DNA of 64,000 nucleotides from Branchiostoma floridae (GCF_000003815.2 NC_049983.1:2331591-2395590); one strand, 5' to 3'. Positions 46,301 to 58,215 are shown, counted from the first letter of the stretch. A program made the numbers and translations. The notes: a model not told the origin generated them from the letters alone.

Positions 46301-49300
46301 ACACCCCGTCTGAATGGGGTTAAGAAAACAATGCGGTTCCATATGTTGTAATGATTACGCGACTGCTGTGACATATTGCACAATATTGAATATATCTGGC
46401 TAAAACCTTCTCCCCCGTTTAATAATTCGTCACAGTCTTGCGAGTGCTAATCTCCTGCGGCACATCGTAAAGACCAAGATGCTACTATAAAATCACCCAA
46501 TAAATTCGGCTACTGTAAACTATCGGGTTCAGTCTTCAACAGGCTCTCATACAGTGAATATGGGTGCTGGAGCAGGGCCAGTACGTACGATGTATAGGTC
46601 AAGTAGTCACAGCTAAATAAAAGTTTTTGGTTTGGTTGCACAATAAAAGTAAATTTGTAAGCTTTCATTAAACAGAAATAATGTGAATCAATGACCACAG
46701 ACTCACTGAGCCTAGCCTGGAAGGGAAACATCTTGGCACTGAGAGATTGTATATACCCTTCTTGATGGTGAAGAATGTGCAAGTAATTCTAGTCTCACAT
46801 TGCAAAGAAGGTGCCACGATTTCAAGATCATAGTTCTTCCCGTTTGTAGACACACAAACGTCAATAGAAAGCTCATATAAACTAAGGGAAAAAGTAACGT
46901 TACACGTTTGACAGGGATTAATCTTTGCCAAAATAAATGCCCTTATTTTCTACAATGAGGATAACAGGTCTTATTTGAAAACAAGACACCAAATAGCTTC
47001 TGAAAGGCAAGGCACCAAATAGCAAAGATGTTGACATTCAGTAATTCAGACAAAGGTAGAGAGCAAGATTGTGCAGGAAAGAGTGTACATGTACTTCTAC
47101 ACCGAATTTAAAGGATCAGAAAATATGGCCAACATTATGACTTTTCAACACTGGTCTGATATTTCGTACTTCAAACCTAATGTTGTAGAAAATATGGTAT
47201 GGTGTCTTTAGCCTTGCAACAAGATTATGTGGTAGTCTCTGTAACACAAACTCCGCTGTCCAGGGCTGTAACTAGCCTCTCCCCTCGGAGTTTGTGCTCC
47301 ACTTGCTATAAAATGAGGGAACTGTATTGGAATGTTGCAACACCAATGGTAGGCCAGGATTTAGGTTGGGCCCACATTACCGTGGAAACCAATATATTAG
47401 CATGCTTCTACAACCCAGACGGTGGGCCGGCTAGTTGCCTCTCCCATGCTATGTGCAGGCTGTGGTTCTATGTGTGAAGGACCCGTGGGAGCGGAGGCAT
47501 GTTTGTGTTGGGAAAACAACATCTTGTGGGGATTTCAAGAAACTTGACGGAATCTTGGAGCGCAGACTTTCCTGGAACTATCATTTTACCTTGTGGTGAG
47601 ATTTTATGTAGCCAGCAACGAAAGCTTGTCATAAAGTACATTTCTTTGATCTATATGGGCAGACAACTGCAGAAAAACAGTTGGTTCACAAAAATGCGGC
47701 ATGTTGCTGTGACACTAGAAGCCTGTCAAACTTCTCAGAACCATGATATGTCCCTCCTATATTGTCTCATTGTCACATCAAAAGTTCTGCCACAGGTACA
47801 TTTATCTAAAGAAATGCTATGTCGGGTAATTTTCACATTCCTTTTTCAGTGTAACGGTTGTTAAAAAAACACATCATTTTAGTAGAACTGTGTATACATA
47901 GTTGGCTGTTCCCACCATCAGTACAAGTGGCACAGATCAAGGAGATGAACGACAGATAAGAAGTGTGATGCTGTCAATCAACACATAGCAACCCACCCCA
48001 GTCCATAGCAACCAAAAGCAAGGTTCTGGTGGGCTCATGACAATTACATACATTATCCATATATGGAAAACCCTGTTCCTCTGACTTAGGGCTATTCTCC
48101 ATCAAGCTTCCAGGGGACCGGCGGATGTTTGGCGGGCTGCTATAAGCGATATCTAATAAGGCTAGTTTATGTGGCATTTTGCCTTGTTTGACAGCATTTT
48201 GCTGACAAGTAGTGGAGGAACTTTTTCAAACAGATCTGACAGTTAATATGCTAATAACTTTCAACCTTATGTCGTAAAGCCCCCTTTACACATAAAGAAT
48301 TTAGCTCGGCCGACTTGTCAGCGAGCTCTAAATTACAAGGAGGCATGACCCCAATGCCTACGAACAAATGGCAGAGTTTCTTCGTCGGCATCAGGGTCAT
48401 ACCTCCTTGTAATTTAGAGCTCACTGACAACTCGACCGAGCTAAATTCTTGATTTGTAAAGGGGGCTTAATACAATCCCTTTGTTCCTGGCAGCAGACAC
48501 TAGCTGGACTCCCCATGGCTTCTAATTAGTTGATGTGGTCTAGTGGGTCAATTCAGCTTACAAACCTCCAGGCAGAGTTCAGCAGGTAGCATATATATTA
48601 GTTTATGGTTATTGTGAACCCTGAGCACAGAAAATGGATCATTCATAACGACTTTTTCCTCAGTATGATTGCCACCATGCTAGTTTGGGAGCACCTGACC
48701 TGAATATGGCCTGGTGGATCTCCCGTGACGGAAAGGAACGGTATGATTGGTATGGCTCAACCATCAAAAGACACACGTGCAAGTGCGGGGAAAAAGGTGA
48801 GACGGAGAAACATGTAATGTTACCGTGTTTTGTTTTGGTCACTCTCGGAGGGGTGTAGGGAGGTTGGGCTGTGAGGGCCGAAAACTTAACATTTTTCAAA
48901 CTCTGTGCATTTGTTGTCAGATAAATTTCTCACTAAGTTGGTGGATTGAGCATTCGCCGTTATGGCGTTATGCGACATAAAATTTGGCGCAGGACACAAA
49001 ATAGCCCCCTCCCGTCTGAGACCCCAAGGTACCTTCAAGACTTATATATCCAGGCTTGTGGTAGAAAATGCCAGAATAAGTTTTCCAAGAATCATTTTCC
49101 TTTATTCGAACTGATGAGACACGGCGATAATAAGTATGAGAACGGTCAACATTTAGTCTTTGAAAGTCCACCCTAGAGGCATGGCGTTTAAGTATTCTTA
49201 CCTTTTTTTTTTCTTTCCCGGCCTAAGGTACATGTGCAAACGTAACCAGCTATCCTTCCTGTAATTGTGACAACAACGACTATGCTTTGCGGGAAGACTC

Positions 49301-49424
49301 CGGCTATACTACCGACAAGCACACCCTGCCCGTCATAGAGCTTGCTTTCGGAGACACTGGTGATGACAATGAATATGCACATCACACTCTGGGGAAGTTC
49401 ATGTGCGAGGGGACGAACCACTAA
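43030..49424 (+). CDS. Sushi plus CNTNAP-type fibrinogen-like domain protein (5' incomplete)
   Basis: Supported exons: 43030-43171, 43653-43850, 44023-44295, 44794-44919, 45561-45724, 48664-48796 and 49228-49424. The first three are sushi/CCP-like (VVCDRGYLPKHPVLIC with GQW; CDVICDVGYVPE; CTFTCDLTYRLSP with RTCQ and WSG). The last four join in phase into a fibrinogen-like domain of the contactin-associated-protein type: ESCAALMKDDRHTTSGNYTI and DPDGPDFGAEPVSVHCD, then GTTEVGHDSES, QLSALSAVSRSCKQFFK|YDC, MAWWISRDGKE, KCGEKG|TC, CNCDNNDYALREDSGYTTD and LPVIELAFGDTGD. The stop is TAA at 49422-49424. Such proteins are extracellular. No signal peptide exon was found, so the 5' end is missing. The exon at 44023 has an in-frame TAA (44088-44090); a weak acceptor at 44133 would skip it in phase. 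The second sushi lacks a clear fourth cysteine. Confidence 0.75.
43283..43345. repeat. Palindrome plus (TA)n tract
   Basis: A palindrome with arms CTTACTTACG/CGTAAGTAAG around two bases is followed by about 20 TA units in an intron of the sushi gene. Confidence 0.9.
45007..45209. mobile_element. 203-bp foldback MITE, copy 1
   Basis: Begins GGCATACGTCACATTTCC and ends with an inverted counterpart (ATGTGACGTTAGCC), flanked by TAA on both sides (45004-45006, 45210-45212). An equally long relative is at 63183-63385, and a half copy at about 53163-53230. Confidence 0.7.
46240..46319. mobile_element. TTAA-abutting transposon terminus
   Basis: AAAGTTGGCGCAGGCCTCGACACCCCGTCTGAATGGGG ends at TTAA (46320-46323). 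It resembles the inverted left end of the element at 1167-2120. The opposite end was not located. Confidence 0.45.
47233..48166. mobile_element. 934-bp insertion with 8-bp target duplication (hAT-like)
   Basis: TTATGTGG at 47225-47232 is repeated at 48167-48174. The undisturbed element in Kelch A has one copy of this word, which defines the empty site. An 8-bp duplication is typical of hAT transposons. Terminal repeats are weak (TAGTCTC against the inverted ACTAGCCTT), and no transposase was recognised in the open frames inside. Confidence 0.7.
48278..48467. mobile_element. 190-bp foldback MITE (Harbinger-like)
   Basis: Ends are AGCCCCCTTTACA and its inverse, with TAA on both sides (48275-48277, 48468-48470). 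Arms of about 85 bp pair nearly throughout (TTAGCTCGG/CCGAGCTAA, TAATTTAGAGCTC, AAGGAGGCATGAC). The 3-bp TAA duplication fits PIF/Harbinger MITEs. Confidence 0.85.
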
Positions 49425-50611
49425 TCACCATATTGCTCATGTCAACTCGGTTGGGGGAGTAGCTTCCAGCAACGTTTATCTTGAGAAAAAATGATAACAT
49501 TAAGGAATATACACTGGGGGAAAGGGTATCGGATGTAGCCATATTCGAGCAGGGATATTTGCGTATTTGTAACAAATGCTAGCGAATGCAAACGGATTCG
49601 AGTTGGATCCCTAAAATATCCGAAATTTGGATTTTTGGGATCCGGAATGAAAAGACTCAAACATATCCCAAAATGGGATTTTCCACGGATGCGAAGTCGT
49701 TTTTTTTAGGGATTTCTTTGAATACCTGGAATGATCGGATCGCAAACAATCCCCAAACGGTATTTCCCTCGGATGCAAAGTCGTTTTTCAAAGGATTTCT
49801 TCGAATACCTGGAATGAACGGGTCCCAAACCGGCCTTTGCCGCGGATGCGAAGTCGTTTTTATAGGATTTTCCTCGTATATTTGTCATGGTCGGATCCTA
49901 AGAAATCCCAATGCGGCATTTGCCGCGGATGCGAAGTCGTTTTTTTAGGGATTTCTTCGTATGATCAGATCATAAAGAATCCAAAACGGGATTTTCTGCA
50001 GATACAAAGTCACTTTAATGAATTTTCTGCACATTTGACAAATCACAATATCATGTGTGCCCAATTACTTTCTTATAAAAGTCTAACACGATTTGAAATA
50101 GAAAAGAATGCACAGAATAATCTTATTCTAAACCAGTCCTGAGAAGAACTAAACGACGTAATGTCATCGAGGCCGAATCCTGTCTGCCACATGATATGTA
50201 TACAGATACAATATTGCAACAAGAATGGGTTATACCAGGTATGTACAGAGAGTCCCTGTTATCTAATTATGTTAAGGAAAGTTGAATCCTTTAACCGCCA
50301 ATATCACATGACTTCTTATACTTCCAAATAGAATATAGGATCAAACGTGAATACAATTTGACTTTTATGTAAAGCTGACATGGGAGTCTGTGGCTAATCT
50401 TGCTTCTACGAATATCTGTTTCTATTACAAATCAAAGTCTTCGCGATGTCCAACTCTAAGGAATTTCCACATCCGGCTACAGGATACAGATAGTGAATCC
50501 AGCTTGTAAAGTACAACTAACATGACTTATAGTATCAGTATGTACAGCTTCTCGCAACAGCACAAAGTCTCCTTTCTACTAGTGACAGTGCTTCGCTTCT
50601 TTTCAGGCTAG
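49425..50611. other. Intergenic between convergent genes, with a tandem repeat
   Basis: Bases 49685-50005 hold about five copies of a 70-85 bp unit marked by CGGATGCGAAGTCGTTTTT and GGATTTCTTCGTA. The sushi gene (plus) and the unknown minus-strand gene converge here. Confidence 0.6.
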
Positions 50612-51466
50612 TTACGCCCTGATCCCTCCCAGCTCAATTCCTTCTGTGCCCTTCCTGTAGTCCAGTGTTCTCCCAGCTGTTGACACGGCCAGAGAATGTC
50701 GACCCGCCTTCTGAAAAAGAGAAAGAATAATCCCATCAAATTTTGAGATAGCTAAATCATCCATGTTTGATGGATGCGTCCGTCAAAGTAATTATCGTGT
50801 ATATGAAAAGAAATGGTGAATGGCTTGTTATACAACAGGAACAAATTTATCTGATTGTGGTATCGCCATTATCACCGTTACATTCCGCATTATCATACCA
50901 AAAAAGTCCCCCGGGAGGGCGCGGCAGAAACAGTCTAGCGTTGCATAATTAGTGACAAGGTGTGATCTGCTTCCCCGGCCGGACTTTGCATTGTGTACGA
51001 GACGTCGCATATAAACAAACACGTAAACACCGTTGGAACAGAATGTTCCTATGCGAATAAATACCAGGCTTGAGACAAACATATGTGTATACAAGTACTG
51101 TTTTGATGATGATTCAAATGTTTCCCAAATAAGTCAACAGTTACTCAGCAAGTATCATGCTTGTGACTTGTGTTTTGTAAGGCTCCGTTATGTCGTTTTC
51201 TGATAAGTTTCTGTTCAGCCCAAGCATACCAAAAGCGCTACTAACTACTAGCCAACAAGGAATGTAGTCACAAAGACGAATTCAAAGCGGGTATTGTTTG
51301 GAAACAATCATTGTATAAAACATACCTCGCCGTGAGATCCGCAGGACAGTGATGTAAAATAGCCCCAGGACGCCGAACTACAAAACAGGGCTGGCTGTTT
51401 CAGTCCCTCGATCGCCGTCCCGTCCGTCGACTGCCACTTGAGTTTGGTCACCGCCTCAACATCACC
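50612..51466 (-). CDS. Last two exons of an unrecognised gene
   Basis: On the minus strand, exon 51466-51326 (47 codons, after a TAG acceptor) ends GGCGAG|GTATGT, a near-ideal donor. Exon 50710-50612 follows a long pyrimidine tract ending CTTTTTCAG and gives 32 codons plus TAA. The junction is phase 0 and reads SCGSHGE|KAGRHSLAVSTAG. Other visible parts are VTKLKWQSTDGTAIEGL and ALFCSSASWGYFTSL, with RKGTEGIELGGIRA as the C-terminus. The two strong, phase-compatible splice sites make this a credible 3' end of a gene running leftward from beyond 51.5 kb. I do not recognise a domain. Part of exon 1 (GTGACCAAACTCAAGT) recurs as a short echo near 52807-52822. Confidence 0.5.
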
Positions 51467-51710
51467 CTACTACAGAAGTTCACACACGTGTGTACAAATC
51501 CATATCCCGAGTTCAACGTTTCAAAACTCAAAGTTTGAGGTACAAAAAGATTGCGGTCCTCACGGACAACGCTGACTATCTCCGCTTTATTTTCAAACTG
51601 ACTGATGTGCAGTCTGATTGGTCAGAGAGACAACGATTGGATTACCCACAATACACCGCCCCAATGTACGAATGCAAAAAAATACAGAGTCGCATATTTA
51701 AGATATCCCA

Positions 51711-51789
51711 AGATTACCAACAATGCACTGCTCCAATGGAATCCCCTCCACTGGAGCAATCCACTGGAGCAGTGCATTGTTGGTAATCT
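51711..51789. repeat. Perfect 25-bp inverted repeat, 29-base loop
   Basis: AGATTACCAACAATGCACTG (first 20 of 25 bases, 51711-51735) has an exact inverse at 51765-51789, and the loop contains a further partial copy (CACTGGAGCA). This is a hairpin-type MITE fragment. Confidence 0.9.
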
Positions 51790-51999
51790 TGCCACGAATG
51801 CAGAAAAAACCCATTTCGCATCCTTACGAATCCGAGTATCCTGGTATCTAGCGTAACGTGGATTGTCTCACTTGTATTGACATTACAAACTGTGGTGTCC
51901 GAGGTACAAAAAGGGGGAAAGATATGACCAATCTAAAAAATAAAATATATGCTCAAAAACAAGAGTGCTAGCCACGCATACATAAAAGTAAGTATCCTT

Positions 52000-52570
52000 C
52001 GGATGCTGTGTTAGCATCCGCCAATTACGTTTAGCACACGAATTCCGTGTTTGCATTCACAGCGATTCACGGATGCCAACAAATGCGTTACGGCTGTGTA
52101 TGTGATCCGTGACTTTTGGTAATCTTGGGGATCCGTTAGCATCCGTCAGGATGTTGCGAATTCGTATACGTCTGCATCTGAACAGTTTTTGCTGATAAAC
52201 AATAATCCTGATCGCGTATGCTTTTGTTTACGTTAAAAGTAAAGTATTCATACGAATGCAATATTTAAATCCGTTAGTGACTTATAGATACCAACGAATG
52301 CGTTACGTATGTGTATAGGGTCCGTAATTTAGGAAGTATCCATACGGATGCAGTGTTAGCATCCGTCACGAAGCACGTAAGTATACGGGTTCCATGTTTG
52401 CATCCACCGTTAGTTACGGATACCTACGAATGCGTTGCGGATGTAAGTGGGATCCGTCATTTTTTGGGATCCGTGATGGTTTTTGGGATCCGTCAGCATT
52501 TGTCAACATACGTCAGCATCCGTCAGGTGTTGCAAATTGTAATCCGTCAGCATCCGTCTACATATTAGGT
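52000..52570. repeat. Degenerate repeat array of ATCCGT/ACGGAT words
   Basis: GCATCCGT, GGATCCGT, ACGGATGC and CGAATGCGTTACG recur more than twenty times in both orientations at irregular spacing. Confidence 0.7.
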
Positions 52571-52849
52571 CCGTTCGTCTAGTGATAAAACAGTACTAGA
52601 CCCTCTTTCTTCCACTGCTTTCAAGAGAACTTTAAGCCCTAATATAGAGAAAAATTAAGGCCATCGTCTCTTTGAAGTCATGTTTTCAAGATGGTGCGTA
52701 CAGAGGATAGACGTCCAGGTAATTAGACAAGCACTGTATTAGCTACTGACAAGCAAATGTTAGAAACGTTAAGACGTTTCACTACCCTTCCACACAAGAT
52801 GAACTTGAGTTTGGTCACGGAGATAGTCAAGTAGAGTCAGGCAGAAGGA

Positions 52850-53240
52850 TAATGGAGTCCCCTCAATTTCCACAGGGCAGGCGCGTCGCTTGTACTGGCC
52901 AGCACGTACGGGAGGGAGGGGAGGGGGGGGGGTGGTATCCGCAGCCCGATGGCACACAAAGTTTTGACTGCACGCAATGTTCTTCGACGTGTCCTCTGCT
53001 CCAAAATCCGTCGGGTTCCCGACGAGTTCGTACAGAGGTGGTACTTACCACTTACGTATCCCAAAAGATTGCCAACGTAGACAGCACGTATTTGCACGTC
53101 CGGCGGGTTGTGCCCTTAGCTTTACCCATGCGGGAAAGAGCCCCAACTCCTACATACCGTGGCTTCTTAGAGCCTACGTCAAATTTCCTACCCAGGGATC
53201 TGATGCTCATGGTGGGGTGTTTGCGGAAACAAAACAGAGA
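52850..53240. other. GC-rich open segment of uncertain coding status
   Basis: After an acceptor-like TTTCCACAG (52877) the plus frame reads cysteine-rich sequence (GWYPQPDGTQSFDCTQCSST) up to about 53037. All six frames are fairly open, and the 3' part (53163-53230) matches the 203-bp MITE family. A decayed exon is possible, but I do not call a gene. Confidence 0.2.
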
Positions 53241-53259
53241 TACTTTTTTTAAAAGCTAG

Positions 53260-54189
53260 TGACGCAGCATCAAATGATGGTGAGAATGAAACTGAGGGAG
53301 AAGGTGGTTTGTGAATGGCAGGTTTTCCACTGAATTTTTTGCATGCATGACAGTTGCATACAGTTTGCCCAGGATAAGAAGGAAATTACAAAGAAAGCAG
53401 CTCGTACCACATGGCAACTATAGGATCCCACTGCAAAGTTCGCTAGTGCAGAGCCCCGCCTGTCTTATTACATACCCTGATTTACACGCTCATCCTGCCC
53501 ACCAACAAAGTAATGCTACACAGTGCCCCCCCCCCCCCCACCTTCCCAAATAAAAGAACAACTGTACTCCGCCGTCGGCGTAATCTTCAACAAAGGAGGC
53601 ATTGCGTTTTTCTTTGGCCATTTCTGTCCCACTGGGCCCGTTTTTGACCTCCAGGTTGTTGACCCCGTTACTGCAATTAAAAAAAAACACCATATTGGTT
53701 TATGCCAAATATTACACCTTAATGAATATCGAATGCACCTACATTGTGAATTTCATGTTGTTAAACCAGGGTACAGGGGGCAAGACATACATTTTTTGGT
53801 CTAAAAATACCGAAATTAAACTGCCTTGTAATGTTTTGAACTAACACAAACTGCTCCAACCACTAATAATCCAACATTACAAAATTTGAAAAGGTGGTAG
53901 TTAACTATATCCAAAAGAGACAATTCATGGTAACTCACTGCTCCTGTGGCACTATAAGGGCCATGTGGCTACAACTAGCTACTTTATCCCTTTTAGGTTG
54001 GAAACTTCAGCATTTTTTATGGCAAATTTAATAAGCTATACAAAATTAAACTAAATACACGAAAAAAATATATACCGATATAAATGACAAAATGCGCTCC
54101 AAACGCATTTCTCAGTATGAAGCCAGACTAATATATGATATGAGAATACCCCAAGCACTAGGGGAAAGATTTATCAATCTCCTTTAGTC
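53260..54189. other. Intergenic, no gene seen
   Basis: AT-rich with a C-run near 53526-53539. Confidence 0.4.
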
Positions 54190-54690
54190 GCACTGACTCA
54201 GTTTCCAGTCAGAAATGAATTTCAGAAGTTGAAACCTTGACAAGCAGAGACCTCTAGCGACTTTCAAGAGTCAAACAACAGGTGTTACTAATTGTTCCAG
54301 CCAGTAGAAGGTGGTGTGCTCAGTACAAACCTTGTGTACGAATGGCATCGGCAACATCATCTTCTTGGTGAAATACAAATATTGGGAATACAAACTTCTG
54401 AGTCTACTTCTTCTCCTCTTTCTGAGTCTACTGAAAGTAGGTAGCCGTCCGTCAAATGCCAGTCAACGTGGGTAAATGTCCAAGAAGTTGTCCAAACAGG
54501 ATTTCGTTTGATATTTGGATAATACCACGGAATGAAGCTAATGTGTCTATTCTTAGCAAACGCATCAGGCAAATGAGATCAGGACGGATGTTCTTCCCGC
54601 TCTATCTACCTCCATGAAAAATGGGTTATTGTTTTTCTCCTGTCTGTGTGAGCGTCTGCCTATATTGTCGGAATATTGTCAGTATAATGT
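54190..54690 (+). repeat. 0.5-kb duplicated block, copy 1
   Basis: GAAGCAGAGACC-type start (CAAGCAGAGACCTCTAGCGA), then TCAAACAACAG, CAGTACAAACC, GTGGGTAAATGTC, CCATGAAAAATGGG and GCCTATATT occur in the same order as at 55660-56190. Confidence 0.8.
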
Positions 54691-55659
54691 AAGAAACTCT
54701 TAATAGATTGCGATGATGTTTGATATGTGGGTGGGTGTTGGAGACCCGTGGGTTAAATATGGGTCCTCCTTGCCACTGGTCCTGGTACTGCAGTACTCCC
54801 ATTGATGTCACGGAATACTATTCATGACATGTATATTTCACTGGAATGATAAAACAGGTATATTTTCGTATGACAACTTGATAATTCTAGATCTGCTCAA
54901 TATCATTATAATGTATATGGTTTTACGTTTTGATAGATAGATAGATGGTTTATTGCGCAACAATTGTATCAGTGACAATGTGTGGCAATGTATATACAAC
55001 AGAAGTTTCTAATACTACACATATACGGTATATGACAACAATTTCAGTTATTACAATACTAGTGGACTACATCGAGTGGAATCTACAGTACGTAACAAAG
55101 AGAACTACTACATACATCAGACTGAGTATTTCTCTGCTACTTGCGACATAATATTTGTCAAAAGTCATCTCGGAATGGTACAGTTTCTTTTTGTGCATGG
55201 CGTGATAAATGTATTGACCTAAGTGGATAGATATGGAATCAGGACATGATAAAAGTACTTTGAAGGTGTCACCATTTGTGTGTGGTAGAGATATATTTGA
55301 CTTACACGTGATAGATTGCATTGACATTTGTCTTTCTTTATTGTATGTAGGACAAGTCATAATGAAAGCCAATTCAGCCAATTTACAGCAAATTGACATA
55401 CATCTTCAAATGAAACTTATCAACTGGTCAAAAATTTCTAGTTATACCGTTTTCGCGTCTTTTGTCTTGTTCCCCAGGTATCAGAAGTCAGTGGGCACTA
55501 CCAGACACCGCAAAAAGCCCAGATGTATGAAATATTGTATACTAGTAGAAATTCGCCCCAAACGAATCCATCTGTATTGAGTATGTAAAGCATAATCTTG
55601 AAACCCCAGTTATCTTCAGCTGTAGCACCGGGCCATAGGAGTTACATTTCTTAACCACG
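54691..55659. other. Spacer between duplicated blocks
   Basis: Contains (GATA)n followed by TGGTTTATTGCGCAACAAT near 54935-54965, resembling a LINE 3' end. No gene seen. Confidence 0.35.
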
Positions 55660-56190
55660 ACCAGACTCCGTTTCCATCAAGAGATGACTTTAGAACTTGA
55701 TGACTTGAGAAGCAGAGACCCCTAGCGACTTTCAAAAGTCAAACAACAGCTTTTACAAATTTGTTTGGACAGTAGAAGTTGGTGCAGTGTTCAGTACAAA
55801 CCTGTTGTGTGCTTGTCACGCCATGAGACGGTTTACTGGGAATGGCATTGGAAACGCAATCTTCTTGTTGAATATTCATATTGGAAAAAAAAATTCCGAG
55901 TGTACTGAAAATACGTCACTGTGCGTCAAATTCCAGGAAATGTGGGTAAATGTCACAGAAAAAAAAGTTCTCCAAACAGGATGTGGTTTGATATTTTGAT
56001 AATGCCACGGAATGGAGCCAATGTGTCTATTCATAGCAGCTGCGTAAGACGGATGTGATCAAGAAGATTAAGACAGATGTTCTTTCCACCTATCTTAATG
56101 GACGGATGCCCTATTTCCTTCCATGAAAAATGGGATATTGTTTTTCCGTTTCTGTTCAAGTGTAGGCCTATATTTTCGAATATTTGTTGC
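55660..56190 (+). repeat. 0.5-kb duplicated block, copy 2
   Basis: Collinear with 54190-54690 in the same orientation, diverged by substitutions and indels. Confidence 0.8.
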
Positions 56191-57789
56191 AGTATTACTT
56201 ATATATTTTGGTATGCTTATAGTTATTGTAAACCCGATAGTAAAAATTTTTTTGTCCTGGAAGCGTATTTTCTTACCCACATCGCCGCAGAGATGATCTG
56301 CCTATACGAGATTGGATTACGCTGGAGACTCCTCGCAGCGCTTTGTACGTCAACTCTGGAGGTGCTACACTGCCAGCAAACGCCAAGCGTAGATTTTGTT
56401 TTTACACGGCCATAAAAGTGTACTAAGACCAGCGCCGCGCGTCTAGCGTCGTAGGACACGTTATTTTTTTGCTTCGTGTCAATCGGTCCAAGTATTGTAC
56501 ATCGGGTATCAGAAGCCAGTAGGTCAAATTACCCTGGCACAATACAAGACAGTTTTTAATGGGTGAAGCTGTGAATACTTCCACTGCCACACCTACGACA
56601 GGAAGTTATAACGGTGAACTGAATGTCATCTGTCATTCAAATTACGTCAATGAAATGTCAAGGGAAATAATGAGAAAAAAGACAGTGATACGTCCGTCTG
56701 CTGACAATCCACAGAATGTTTTTGACAGAAAGCTAGTGTTAATGCTTCCGTCTTCACAGGAAATCACAAAAAATTGAGCTGTAGAACTTTAGTGAATCGG
56801 TCATTCGTTACTAGGCCATGTTGATTTGATTTTATGGATTATATCCGCGCATCAATTTTCATCTGTTAAAAAAAAGACGAACAAAAACTTTGACCATACT
56901 GTAAAATGTACAAAGCAGCTGTAAAATGAGCACATATGCCGTAAATTCAACGAAAATTTCGGGAAAAGAATACAACATCCTAGCGTTTCATAACATTGTG
57001 GGGTCTGGCAATGAAAAGAAGCGTATATTCTATAACAAATTTCTGATAATATCGTGATGAATGGGAAATCAAAACCAGCTTTTCAAACCCGAATGAAAAA
57101 AATTCTCAACCCTAATCTCTATCCAAATACGTCTAGAAACATCACGGTTTTGTATATCGTATCAATACAACTTAAGTGACTGGGCGTGGTATATATCTTT
57201 ATGCATACAAAAATGCGGCGTTAGATTACAAGACTGAGATTAGTAGGTAGCTGTACGCTATATTTAGTGACAACTGTATCCATTACTTGAAGCATCTTTT
57301 CTAGGCTGATACTTACACTCATAAGATGCTCTTTCTTGTTTTAATAAAAACACCCTAACTGGTACAAAGAACGATTTTTTTTCATAAACTGCTATCATGT
57401 TCAACTCATATATCAGCCTGCGTAGGTCAATTTATTTATACTTTAATCCAAATGCGAAAACAGATCACTCATACATGGCTGTTCTGTCATCGATAATTAT
57501 TTTGTTTTTGTTTTGTATGTAGCCTCGTAGTAATATTCTCTATATAGCTAGCAGTGATTGTGTGATTGTTGAGCAATAAAATTCATTCATTCATTCTTTT
57601 CAATTTATGAATATTTGCCACCATCTCTCAGACAAGCAGGGACGATTTAATAGAAATAGCAGCATTACAGTGCGTGAAAAGAAAAGATGTTCACAAGACA
57701 GAAAAACTATATTTGGAAAACCAAGCCAAAATGCATAACGGATATGCCATATCATGGACGTTATGTTGAATACGTCCTTGGAGAAGGTT
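56191..57789. other. Intergenic with interspersed repeats
   Basis: Bases 57565-57597 read GAGCAATAAAATTCATTCATTC, a tailed 3' end typical of a LINE or SINE. A 72-codon ATG frame at 56559-56777 lacks any recognisable domain. Confidence 0.4.
56813..56960 (+). repeat. Interspersed repeat, copy 2
   Basis: Matches 34060-34215 (GGCCATGTTGATTTGATTTT through CAAAGCAGCTGTAAAATGAG). Confidence 0.7.
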
Positions 57790-58215
57790 AGTACGACAGG
57801 AAGGTCTTGTTGTTTTCACTCAGGTGATAATCAGTTGCTGTTTGCTCAATCTTTCCAGGAATGATAACCACACAATTTTTGTGTTCTATTATTGTATCAT
57901 AAGATATTCTGTTATAAGATTTGTAAGTTTAGCACGATAGAGAGATCTATGTTTTTACTTAGGTGATTATCAATTATTGCTGTTTGCAGAACCCTTTAAG
58001 TAATACTAACCAAGCAATTATTATGTACTGTTATCAGTGGCATAAGATATTCTGTTACAAGATTTGTAAGTTTAGCACGGCAGAGAGATCTTTGTTTTCA
58101 CTTGAATGATAATCAATTACTGTTTGCTCAATCTTCCCAGTAATACTAACCGCGCAGTTCTTATGTACTATTACCGGTGTTATAAGATATTTTGTTACAA
58201 GATTTCTAAAAGTGA
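57790..58215. repeat. Three tandem copies of a roughly 140-bp unit
   Basis: CAATTACTGTTTGC-type starts, ATAAGATATTCTGTTA, CAAGATTTGTAAGTTTAGCA and AGAGAGATCT recur in order; the third copy is truncated. Confidence 0.85.

Larger units (their letters stand above)
46465..48640. mobile_element. Second copy of the 1-kb element, with two insertions
   Basis: Reverse complement of Kelch A intron 3 (11895-12918), for example GTGAATCAATGACCACAGAC and ACAAAGGTAGAGAGCAAGAT. It sits in the large sixth intron of the sushi gene. It is interrupted by the 934-bp segment at 47233-48166 and the MITE at 48278-48467. Without those it is about 1.05 kb, matching copy 1. Confidence 0.8.

Noticed and set aside
47199..47864. 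Two adjoining plus-strand frames (92 and 121 codons)
   Set aside because: They lie within the 934-bp insertion, lack domains and start without context; treated as element sequence.
52837..53097. Cysteine-rich exon candidate (GWYPQPDGTQSFDCTQC)
   Set aside because: No matching downstream exon, all frames open, and it overlaps MITE-related sequence; kept only as an uncertain segment.
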